A stretch of 64,000 bases of DNA. It comes from AWTP1-13 sp033764875. GTDB lineage: Bacteria > Pseudomonadota > Alphaproteobacteria > Rhizobiales > Hyphomicrobiaceae. The notes beneath the pieces are model-generated. The model was not told the DNA's origin and ran no database searches. It saw only the letters and a list, made by a program, of their open reading frames with translations. Below are positions 35,312 through 44,459 of the stretch, piece by piece. The position numbers and the translations under genes were made by a program. The stretch spans positions 1 to 64,000 of the forward strand of contig JANRIO010000036.1 in assembly GCA_033764875.1 (NCBI GenBank). Reading direction: 5' to 3'. The number at the start of each line of letters is the position of its first letter. The stretch's first letter is position 1.

Positions 35312-35866
35312 ATGTTGTCGCCGGGTTCCCGCCAGGCCTTCTCGCTTGCCGGCGGCTGGCTGGTGAGCGGAGCGGTGGTCGCCGCCTCCCTGATCTACGC
35401 GAGCGAGCTCAAGGACGCGGCCAAGGCCCTGCTCGGCATCCGCACGCCGGCGCCCGTCGCAGACAGCGCGCGTGCCGCGAGCGGCCGGTCGCGGGGCGGC
35501 GTGGTCGAGATCAAGGCCGGGGCCCAGGGCCACTACTACGCCGCCGCCGAGATCAACGGCCGACTGGTCGACGTGATGGTCGACACGGGCGCCAGCATGG
35601 TGGCGCTGACGCACGAGGATGCGGTCAAGGCCGGATTGCAGCTGCGCCGCACAGACTTCACGAAGGAGGTGGAGACGGCGAACGGCGTCGCCCGCTACGC
35701 CCCCGTGACGCTGCAGAAGGTGAGCATCGGCAACATTGAGCTTCGCGACGTGACCGCGGCCGTGGCCGAGCCGGGACGGCTGAGGACCACGCTTCTGGGC
35801 ATGTCCTTCCTGTCCCGCCTGCAGCGCGTGGACATGCGCTCGGGGCTGATGACGCTGGCGGACTGA
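35312..35866 (+). CDS. Retropepsin-like aspartic protease (TIGR02281), copy 2
   Basis: A 184-residue paralogue of the preceding protein. It has one hydrophobic segment (LAGGWLVSGAVVAASLIYA) near the N-terminus, then VDVMVDTGASMVALTHEDA with the catalytic Asp and LLGMSFLSRLQRVDM near the end. It lacks the extra membrane helices of copy 1. CAGGA lies about six bases before ATG 35312. The pair looks like an old tandem duplication. Confidence 0.85.
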   Translation: MLSPGSRQAFSLAGGWLVSGAVVAASLIYASELKDAAKALLGIRTPAPVADSARAASGRSRGGVVEIKAGAQGHYYAAAEINGRLVDVMVDTGASMVALTHEDAVKAGLQLRRTDFTKEVETANGVARYAPVTLQKVSIGNIELRDVTAAVAEPGRLRTTLLGMSFLSRLQRVDMRSGLMTLAD

Positions 35867-36119
35867 GGCGGCGCGGGAGAGCACTGACGCGCGACACGCT
35901 AACTCTCATCCGGTCACACCGTTGACGCATAGTTTGGATTTTGTCACACGAGTGCGACTACCGCTCGATCGAGAGATTTGCCCCTACCATGCGTTCCCGC
36001 CTTGCGGCGCTCTTGCGGAGCCTTCGGTCATCGGGCCTGCGGCCCGCCCTGCGCCCCGATTGATCCCGCGATCCGCTCCAGCCCTCCCAGACACCCCTCC
36101 AGCAAACCCAAGGCCCAGC

Positions 36120-37619
36120 ATGCTGCCCAAGCCGCGCACCGACCTGAAACCCAACACGGCCGACTTCGAGCGGCTGCCGCTGGTGAAGCCGACGGGGTTC
36201 CGGGAGTACGACGCGCGCTGGCTGTTCCCGCAGGAGATCAACCTGATGGGGCTCAATGCCATTGGCCTCGGCATCGCGACGCTCGCCGGGCGGATGGGCA
36301 AGAAGAAGCGGTTCGTGGTCGGGCACGATTTCCGGTCCTACTCGGGCAGCGTCAAGCAGGCGCTGATCACGGGCCTGTTGGCGGGCGGCGCGGAGGTCTA
36401 CGACATCGGGCTTGCCATGTCGCCGATGGCCTATTTCGCCCAGTTCGCCCTTGACGTGGAAGGCGTGGCGATGGTCACGGCCAGCCACAACGACAACGGC
36501 TGGACCGGCATCAAGATGGGCTTCAATCGCCCGCTCACGTTCGGCCCCGAGGAGATGAGCGCGCTGAAGGAGATCGTGCTCGAGGCCAGGTTCGATGCGC
36601 CCGGCGGCGGCAAGTATGTGCTCGTTCCCGATCTCGCCGAGCGCTACTTCAAGGCGCTCACCGACCGGCCGAGGCTCAAGCGCAAGCTGAAGGTGGTGGC
36701 GGCCTGCGGCAACGGCACGGCGGGCGCCTTCGCGCCCAAAATCCTGGAGGCGCTGGGCTGCGAGGTGGTGCCGCTCGACTGCACGCTCGACTACACCTTC
36801 CCGCGCTACAATCCGAACCCGGAAGACATGGAGATGCTGCACGCCATGAGCGCGGCGGTGCTCGAGCACAAGGCCGACATCGGCTTCGGCTTCGACGGCG
36901 ACGGCGACCGCTGCGGGGTGGTCGACAACGGGGGCCATGAGATCTTCGCCGACAAGGCCGGGGTGATGCTCGCCCGCGATCTCTCCAAGCGGCATGCCAA
37001 CGCCGTGTTCGTCGCGGACGTGAAGTCGACGGGGCTGTTCGTGACCGATCCCGAGCTGAAGGCCAACGGCGCGCGCACGCTGTACTGGAAGACCGGCCAT
37101 TCCTACATGAAGCGCTACACGCACGAGCAGAAGGCGCTCGTGGGCTTCGAGAAGTCGGGCCACTTCTTCTTCCAGCCGCCGCTCGGCAAGGGCTACGACG
37201 ACGGCCTGGTCTCGGCCATCGCCTTCCTCGACATGCTCGACCGCAACCCGGGCCAGAGCCTCGAGGACATGAAGAACGCGCTGCCCAAGACGTGGCAGTC
37301 GCCGACCATGTCGCCGCACTGCGGGGACGAGGTGAAGTACGGCGTGGTGGAGCGCATCACGCAGCAGTTCAAGGACGCGGCCGCCAAGGGCGAGACGGTC
37401 GCCGGGCAGAGGATCAAGGACCTCGTCACCGTCAACGGCGTGCGCGTGATGCTGGAGGACGGCACCTGGGGCCTGGTGCGCGCCTCCTCCAACAAGCCCG
37501 AGCTCGTCATCGTGGTCGAGAGCCCGGTGTCGGAGGCCAACATGCGCGCCATCTTCGCCGACATCGACGGGCGGCTGGCCAAGTGCCCGGAGGTCGGGGA
37601 ATACAACCAGAAGATCTGA
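36120..37619 (+). CDS. Phosphomannomutase/phosphoglucomutase
   Basis: A 499-residue alpha-D-phosphohexomutase. TASHNDNGW has the phosphorylated Ser at 122, DGDGDR near residue 260 binds magnesium, and EKSGHFFF is the sugar-binding loop of domain 3. RASSNKPEL in domain 4 binds phosphate. It interconverts mannose (or glucose) 6- and 1-phosphate and so can feed GDP-mannose synthesis for the glycan locus. AAGG lies six bases before ATG 36120; the longer frame upstream lacks conserved sequence. Confidence 0.92.
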   Translation: MLPKPRTDLKPNTADFERLPLVKPTGFREYDARWLFPQEINLMGLNAIGLGIATLAGRMGKKKRFVVGHDFRSYSGSVKQALITGLLAGGAEVYDIGLAMSPMAYFAQFALDVEGVAMVTASHNDNGWTGIKMGFNRPLTFGPEEMSALKEIVLEARFDAPGGGKYVLVPDLAERYFKALTDRPRLKRKLKVVAACGNGTAGAFAPKILEALGCEVVPLDCTLDYTFPRYNPNPEDMEMLHAMSAAVLEHKADIGFGFDGDGDRCGVVDNGGHEIFADKAGVMLARDLSKRHANAVFVADVKSTGLFVTDPELKANGARTLYWKTGHSYMKRYTHEQKALVGFEKSGHFFFQPPLGKGYDDGLVSAIAFLDMLDRNPGQSLEDMKNALPKTWQSPTMSPHCGDEVKYGVVERITQQFKDAAAKGETVAGQRIKDLVTVNGVRVMLEDGTWGLVRASSNKPELVIVVESPVSEANMRAIFADIDGRLAKCPEVGEYNQKI

Positions 37620-37663
37620 GCGGGCCGCGACCGATCCGGACAGCGACGCGGAGAAAGTGCCCG

Positions 37664-38059
37664 ATGAACCAGACGGTGACCCCCTTCCTGATGTTCCAGG
37701 GCCGGGCCGAGGAGGCGGCAAACCTCTACGTGGCCACCATCCCGGACGCACAAGTGCTTGCGACGGAGCGGTGGGGCAAGGGCGAGCCGGGGCCGGAGGG
37801 CGCGTTCAAGATGGCGCGCCTCAAGCTCGGCGACCTGGAGGTCGTCTGCTTCGACAGCCCGATGCCGCACGGGTTCAGCTTCACGCCGTCGATGTCGCTG
37901 CTCGTGGTATGCCGCGACGAGGCGGAGATCGATCGCGTGGCCGGGGTGCTGGCTGAGGGCGGCTCGACGCTGATGCCGCTGGGCGACCATGGCTTCAGCC
38001 GGAAGTTCACCTGGCTGAACGACCGCTTCGGCGTCTCCTGGCAGCTCAACCTGCCGTGA
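37664..38059 (+). CDS. VOC-superfamily protein (PhnB/YjdN-like)
   Basis: A 131-residue protein of the glyoxalase/bleomycin-resistance fold. It opens VTPFLMFQGRAEEAANLYV, typical of the PhnB/3-demethylubiquinone-methyltransferase-like VOC group, and ends GVSWQLNLP. GGAGAAAG lies upstream of ATG 37664. The usual metal ligands are not obvious, and function is unknown. It follows the mutase gene by 44 bases, possibly on the same transcript. Confidence 0.82.
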   Translation: MNQTVTPFLMFQGRAEEAANLYVATIPDAQVLATERWGKGEPGPEGAFKMARLKLGDLEVVCFDSPMPHGFSFTPSMSLLVVCRDEAEIDRVAGVLAEGGSTLMPLGDHGFSRKFTWLNDRFGVSWQLNLP

Positions 38060-38420
38060 CGGAGCGGGGCGCCGTCGCAAGGGGGCACGGCAGCACGGGC
38101 AGCAGCTCGCGCCGGAGCGGGCGCAGGCCGAAGCCGATGAACAGGACCCCCGCGGCGGCCCGAAGCGCGTAGACGCCGCGCCTCGAAGGCGAGCAGCACG
38201 CCGATCAAGCCGAGCCACGGCACGTTCATCAGACCCACGATGTCGTGGCGGGCGAGGCCCGTCGCCCAGGTTGGCGTCGGGGATGCCGGAGGCAGCGAAC
38301 ACGCTGGTGATGAGGATCACGTCCGGCAGCCGCTCGGCGAATCCGCACCTCAGGTTCCTCAGTGTGCGGCGGGGTAGTCCGCGTCGCTGAGCGCGGCAAG
38401 GCGGCCCTCCCCGGCATAGA
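38046..38420 (-). pseudogene. Decayed membrane-protein gene with two frameshifts
   Basis: Three minus-strand frames read in turn give hydrophobic, protein-like pieces: ERLPDVILITSVFAASGIP, then GLMNVPWLGLIGVLLAFEA, then VYALRAAAGVLFIGFGLRP. Joined, they would make a small protein with three membrane helices, but each junction shifts frame. The family is not recognised. The rest of the 450-base gap between the VOC and dioxygenase genes shows nothing else. Confidence 0.5.
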
Positions 38421-38509
38421 GCCATCGACCCCGACTGCGCGGATGGGGTCGCAGACGGAAGCTCGAGGCCCATCCGTTTCGCGTATGGCGAGGGGGCATC
38501 GAGGGACTC

Positions 38510-39265
38510 ATGCACAACGGATTGTCGCGACGTCAGGCACTGGGCGGGATGCTCGCCGGGGCCCTGGCAGACGCCGTAGGCCACGGCGCGGCAGCGCAAG
38601 GCACGCTGCCGGCCGCAGGCGTTTGCCGCCTGTTTCCGCAGGCGATCGAGGGGCCCTACTATTTCGACCCGGCGCTGCTGCGCGCGGACATCACGGAGGG
38701 GCGTGCCGGACTGTCCCTGGCGCTGGCGCTGCGCGTCGTCGACATGGGATCCTGCGCGCCGCTTGCCGAGGCGCGTGTCGACGCCTGGCACGCGGATGCG
38801 CTCGGCATCTACTCCGGCTACGCCGGCCAGGGCGAGGGGCGCAAGATCTCCACGGTCGGCGAGACCTTCCTGCGCGGCACGCAGCTCACGGACGAGAACG
38901 GCGAGGTGACGTTCGCCACCATCTATCCCGGCTGGTACCCCGGGCGCACGCCGCACATCCACATCAAGGTGTTTCTCGACACCACGCGGCTGGTCACGGG
39001 GCAGATCTACTTTCCCGACGACCTGAGCGAGCGGGTGTATGCCACGCACACCCCCTATATGTCGCGCGGCAGGCCCGACACCACGAACGCGCAGGACGGC
39101 CTATTCCGGGAGGGCGAGCGCGAGGGCGGCGGCATGGTGCTGACGGTGGAGGAGGGGGGAGGGCCGCTGAGCGCCTTCCTGCTCATCGCGGTCGACCGCA
39201 CGGGCGAGGCGGCGCGGCAGCGTGGCGGCTGGCGGGCCGCCATACGGCGCTCGCTGGGCCTGTAA
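38510..39265 (+). CDS. Exported intradiol ring-cleavage dioxygenase-like protein
   Basis: A 251-residue protein. SRRQALGGMLAGALA at residues 6-20 is a twin-arginine signal. The iron(III) ligands of the catechol/protocatechuate 3,4-dioxygenase fold are visible: Y101 (GIYSGY), Y143 (GWYPGR), H149 and H151 (PHIHIKV). Cytoplasmic members open aromatic rings between the hydroxyls; exported ones are little studied. IEGPYYF near residue 47 is a family block. No other aromatic-degradation gene adjoins it. It is convergent with purF. Confidence 0.87.
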   Translation: MHNGLSRRQALGGMLAGALADAVGHGAAAQGTLPAAGVCRLFPQAIEGPYYFDPALLRADITEGRAGLSLALALRVVDMGSCAPLAEARVDAWHADALGIYSGYAGQGEGRKISTVGETFLRGTQLTDENGEVTFATIYPGWYPGRTPHIHIKVFLDTTRLVTGQIYFPDDLSERVYATHTPYMSRGRPDTTNAQDGLFREGEREGGGMVLTVEEGGGPLSAFLLIAVDRTGEAARQRGGWRAAIRRSLGL

Positions 39266-39272
39266 GAGGCGC

Positions 39273-40784
39273 TCAGCGCGCCTCGGCGAGGAAGGAGAGC
39301 TGATCGTCGAAGGCGTGGCCGTCCTGGTCGGTGAGGCCGGTGGGGTAGTCGCCGGTGAAGCAGTGGTCGGTGAACTGCGGGTTGCGGGGATCGCGGGGCT
39401 GGCCGATGGCGGCGCGGTAGATGCCGTCGACCGAGAGGAAGGCGAGGCTGGTGGCGCCGATGAATGCGCGCATCTCCTCGATGGTCATGTTGGCGGCGAG
39501 CAGCTCGCGCGCGCTCGGGGTGTCGATGCCGTAGAAGTCCGGGTGCGTGATGGGCGGGCTCGAGACGCGGAAGTGCACCTCCGTGGCGCCGGCCTCGAAC
39601 ATCATGTGCACCAGCTTCTTGGAGGTGGTGCCGCGCACGATGCTGTCGTCGAGGAGCACGATGCGCTTGCCGCGCAGCGCGCTGGCGTTGGCCGAGTGCT
39701 TGAGCTTGACGCCGAGCTGGCGGATGCGCTGCTCGGGCTCGATGAAGGTGCGCCCCACGTAGTGGTTGCGGATGATGCCGAGCTCGAAGGGCAGACCGCT
39801 CTCCTGGCTGTAGCCGATGGCGGCCGGCACGCCGGAATCCGGAATTGGGATGACGACGTCGGCGTCGGCCGGGGCCTCGCGGGCAAGCTCGCGGCCCATG
39901 CATTTGCGGATGTCGTAGACGTTGCGGCCGCCGACGATCGAGTCGGGCCGGGAGAAGTAGATGTACTCGAAGATGCAGGGCCGCGCCTGGCGCAGCGGAA
40001 ACGGGCGATGGCTCTGGATGCCGTCCGCCGTGATGGTGACGATCTCGCCGTTGTCGATCTCGCGGATGAACTCGGCGCCGACGATGTCGAGGGCGCAGGT
40101 CTCGGAGGTCAGCACGTAGGCCTCGCCGACGCGGCCGAGCACCAAGGGGCGGATGCCGACGGGGTCGCGGGCGCCGATCAGCATGCCGTTGGTCAGGCAG
40201 GCCAGCGCATAGGCGCCTTGGATCTGGCGCAGCGCCTCGATCAGGCGCTCGACGACCCGGCGCTTCTGCGAGCGGGCCATCAGGTGCAGGATGACCTCGG
40301 TGTCGGAGGTGGATTGATAAATGGCGCCGGCTTGCACCAGCGCCTTGCGCAGCGTCAGAGCGTTGGTGAGGTTGCCGTTGTGGCCGACGGCGAAGCCGCC
40401 CGTGTCGAGATCGGCGAACAGCGGCTGCACGTTGCGCAGGATGGTGCCGCCGGTCGTCGAGTAGCGCACGTGGCCCAGCGCACAATGACCGACGAGGCGG
40501 TCGATCACCGCCTTGTTGTTGAAGTTGTCGCCGACGTGGCCCATGTGGCGCTCGGAGTGGAAGCGCTCGCCGTCGAACGAGGTGATGCCGGCGGCCTCCT
40601 GGCCGCGATGCTGCAGGGCGTGCAGGCCCAATGCCGTCAGGGCCGCCGCGTCAGGATGGCCGAAGATGCCGAAGACGCCGCATTCCTCGCGCAGGCGATC
40701 GCCGTAGAGGGTATCCGCCTCGGTGCCCGCAGGATCCGGCGCATCGCCATTGCCAGCGTCAGCATGGTCGCGGTGATCACGCAT
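39273..40784 (-). CDS. purF: Amidophosphoribosyltransferase
   Basis: A 503-residue enzyme making phosphoribosylamine from PRPP and glutamine, the first step of purine synthesis. C35 in EECGVFG is the glutaminase nucleophile, exposed after removal of a propeptide. HVRYSTTG and GHNGNLTN belong to the glutamine amidotransferase domain, and VLLDDSIVRGTTSK is the PRPP loop. It lies 200 bases after cvpA on the same strand, the widespread cvpA-purF order. That gap holds no gene. Confidence 0.97.
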   Translation of the reverse strand: MRDHRDHADAGNGDAPDPAGTEADTLYGDRLREECGVFGIFGHPDAAALTALGLHALQHRGQEAAGITSFDGERFHSERHMGHVGDNFNNKAVIDRLVGHCALGHVRYSTTGGTILRNVQPLFADLDTGGFAVGHNGNLTNALTLRKALVQAGAIYQSTSDTEVILHLMARSQKRRVVERLIEALRQIQGAYALACLTNGMLIGARDPVGIRPLVLGRVGEAYVLTSETCALDIVGAEFIREIDNGEIVTITADGIQSHRPFPLRQARPCIFEYIYFSRPDSIVGGRNVYDIRKCMGRELAREAPADADVVIPIPDSGVPAAIGYSQESGLPFELGIIRNHYVGRTFIEPEQRIRQLGVKLKHSANASALRGKRIVLLDDSIVRGTTSKKLVHMMFEAGATEVHFRVSSPPITHPDFYGIDTPSARELLAANMTIEEMRAFIGATSLAFLSVDGIYRAAIGQPRDPRNPQFTDHCFTGDYPTGLTDQDGHAFDDQLSFLAEAR

Positions 40785-40984
40785 GGGCAGCAGCCTTCCA
40801 GAGAAGCGTCGGCGATGGCGTAGAAGAAGTGCTGAGTCCCGCGCTTCGTAAACCCGTCACGGAGCCTTCATATAGGCCAAGTGTCTTTGACGTTCCACCG
40901 TCCGCGGCACTGTGTCTGCAAGTTCCCTTTCCAGATGCATAAATCGCGCAGGGCGAAAGACCACCGATGTGGCTCGCGGAGGCC

Positions 40985-41569
40985 TCACCCCTGCTGCTGC
41001 GGCTGGGCGCTGCCCGGAGCATAGCGGCTGAGGATCGAGTACAGCGTGCCGCTGCTCTGGCTGATGATGGGGAGGGAATGGGAGTTTTCAACCCAGAGGG
41101 GCAGCTCTCCAGGTCTGCAACCCTGTGAGAGCGCCCGCGTCGTGCTGTCCTTGCACATGAAGGAGACGAAGAACATGTAGGGGATGACGACGAGGATGAA
41201 GCCCCGCACGGCGCCGAAGGCGAGCCCCAGGACGCGGTCGATGATGCCGATGCGGCTGTCGAGAACGGTATCGGCAACCCGGGCCGTGATCAGATGCACG
41301 GCAATGAGCAGGACGAGGAAGATGGCGCTGCCGATCGCGACCTGCGCGATGGCGATGTGAACGGACTGGACAGGGCTCGCGAACTGGCGTGCGGCCTCCT
41401 CGGCCAAGCCCTTGTGATATTTAACGAAATATAGAACGGCGCCGCCCGCGACCGCCCACGACAGGATGGACAGCACCTCGCGCGTGAGGCCCCTGTACAT
41501 GGCGACCAGGCCCGACAGGGCCACCACCACGACGAGTGCGGCATCGAGGTAGGTGAGCCCTGCGATCAT
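40985..41569 (-). CDS. cvpA: CvpA-family membrane protein
   Basis: A 194-residue inner-membrane protein. Four hydrophobic segments lie within the first 140 residues (LDAALVVVVALSGLVAMYRG, VLSILSWAVAGGAVLYFV, AIGSAIFLVLLIAVHLI, GFILVVIPYMFFVS). RIGIIDRVLGLAFGAVRG is the signature block. It is needed for colicin V production in E. coli and linked to envelope integrity. The C-terminal 50 residues are polar. AAGGA precedes ATG 41569. It lies 40 bases after radA. Confidence 0.92.
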   Translation of the reverse strand: MIAGLTYLDAALVVVVALSGLVAMYRGLTREVLSILSWAVAGGAVLYFVKYHKGLAEEAARQFASPVQSVHIAIAQVAIGSAIFLVLLIAVHLITARVADTVLDSRIGIIDRVLGLAFGAVRGFILVVIPYMFFVSFMCKDSTTRALSQGCRPGELPLWVENSHSLPIISQSSGTLYSILSRYAPGSAQPQQQG

Positions 41570-41609
41570 TGCTTGTCCTTCCACCTTCGTCAGCGGGACG
41601 CGCTGCCCG

Positions 41610-42983
<1,374 letters not shown>

Positions 42984-43108
42984 GGCTAGCGTCCCGGTCC
43001 GCAGGTGCGCCGCGGCGTGCGGCGAGGCTCTTGGGACAGCCCGGGATCCGTTCGGGACGTGACACGCATCGCCTTGGGTGCACCCCGACGCTCAATCCCC
43101 AAACCGTC

Positions 43109-43192
43109 ATGGTCGGGCTTGTCCCGACCATCCATCCAACCGCGGGCTCGGACGCCCGTGGAGAGCTGGATCCTCGGGACAAGCCCGAGGAT
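43109..43192. repeat. Paired-hairpin intergenic mosaic repeat between alr and radA
   Basis: Two nine-base hairpins lie 38 bases apart: ATGGTCGGG/CCCGACCAT at 43109-43131 with loop CTTGT, and ATCCTCGGG/CCCGAGGAT at 43170-43192 with loop ACAAG. The central GGGCTTGTCCC and GGGACAAGCCC are reverse complements. This is a known type of alphaproteobacterial dispersed element. It fills the middle of the 312-base gap from 42984 to 43295; the remainder shows no gene. Confidence 0.8.
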
Positions 43193-43295
43193 GACATCGC
43201 CGTCTCCTGCCGGCGTGGAGACGCGACCAGATTGCGGACCGAGAGGTTCGCTCTGAGATGTGCTGCGAGCTTCGGGGAATTTCTCGGTCATCACA

Positions 43296-44459
43296 CTAGC
43301 GTCCCCCGTCCTCGTAGACGCGGTGCACGCGCTGGCCGAGCCGGGTCAGCAGCTCGTAGCCGATGGTGCCGGCCTTGTCGGTGAGATCGTCGACGGTGAT
43401 GCGCGGGCCCATCACCTCGACCCAGGCACCACGCCGCGTCAGGGCGGGCGGCACGTCCGTCACGTCGACGGTGATGAAATCCATCGAGACGCGGCCGACG
43501 ATGGGGACCGGATAGTCGCCGATGAAGCCGACCGGGCCCGCCTCGCCGGTCGCCACGCTCAGCGCGCGGAGGAAGCCGTCGGCGTAGCCGACGCCGATGG
43601 TGGCGATGCGCGAGGGCCGCTGCACGCGGTAGGTGGCACCGTAGCCGACGCTGGCGCCGACGCCGACCTCGCGCACCTGCAGGATGCGCGCCGAGCAGGT
43701 GACCACGCTGCGCATGGGATTGGCCAGGCTCTCGTGCGCCCGGCCGCCGTAGAGGGCGATGCCGGGCCGCACCAGATCGAAGTGATAGGGATGGCCGAGA
43801 AACGTGCCGCCCGAGTTGGCGAGGCTGGCGGGCGCCGGCGGCAGCTTTGCCCGCAGGATCTCGAAGCGCTGGCGCTGCATCTCGTTCATGGGGTTGGCCG
43901 GCTCGTCGGCGCAGGCGAGGTGGCTGACGATAAGGCTGAGCTCGAAATTGTCGAACAGCGCCGGCTCCGCCGCCAGCTCCTCGATCTCGGCCTCAGGCAG
44001 GCCCATGCGGTTCATGCCGGTGTCGATGTGGAGCGCAGCGGGCAGCCGGCGCCCGCGTGAGCGGCTGTAGGCCGCCCAGTCGCGCACCTCCGACAGGGAG
44101 GACAGCACGGGCCTCAGGTCGAAGCCCGTGTAGTTGGTCTCCGCGCCCGGCAGCAGGCCGTCGAGCACGTAGACGGTGGCGCCGGGCTGCACCATGCGGG
44201 TGCGCCGCCCCTCGTCGATGGTGGCGACGAAGAAGGTCCTGCAGCCCTCGTTGGTGAGCGCGCGCGCGATGGGCTCGAGGCCGAGGCCGTAGGCGTCGGC
44301 CTTGACGACGCCCGCGCACTCGGCGCGGCCCGAGACCTGGTTGAGCTTGGCCCAGTTGGCGCGCAAGGCGGCAAGGTCGACGCTCAGCACCGCGCGGGCC
44401 GAGAGCGGGATGCCCGAGCCCGCAACGCTCCAAGACCTGCCTGAGGCGGCACCCGTCAC
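43296..44459 (-). CDS. alr: Alanine racemase
   Basis: A 387-residue PLP enzyme making D-alanine for peptidoglycan. K53 in VVKADAYGLG binds PLP, and GYGATYR near the C-terminal domain has the catalytic Tyr. GIALYGG and GRVSMDFITVD are further family blocks. The start is GTG 44459, overlapping the dnaB stop as GTGA, with GGAG eight bases upstream. This implies translational coupling to dnaB. Confidence 0.95.
   Translation of the reverse strand: MTGAASGRSWSVAGSGIPLSARAVLSVDLAALRANWAKLNQVSGRAECAGVVKADAYGLGLEPIARALTNEGCRTFFVATIDEGRRTRMVQPGATVYVLDGLLPGAETNYTGFDLRPVLSSLSEVRDWAAYSRSRGRRLPAALHIDTGMNRMGLPEAEIEELAAEPALFDNFELSLIVSHLACADEPANPMNEMQRQRFEILRAKLPPAPASLANSGGTFLGHPYHFDLVRPGIALYGGRAHESLANPMRSVVTCSARILQVREVGVGASVGYGATYRVQRPSRIATIGVGYADGFLRALSVATGEAGPVGFIGDYPVPIVGRVSMDFITVDVTDVPPALTRRGAWVEVMGPRITVDDLTDKAGTIGYELLTRLGQRVHRVYEDGGR

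Noticed and set aside
35930..35960. TTGACG as a possible -35 box upstream of the phosphomannomutase gene
   Set aside because: No acceptable -10 hexamer lies at 16-18 bases.
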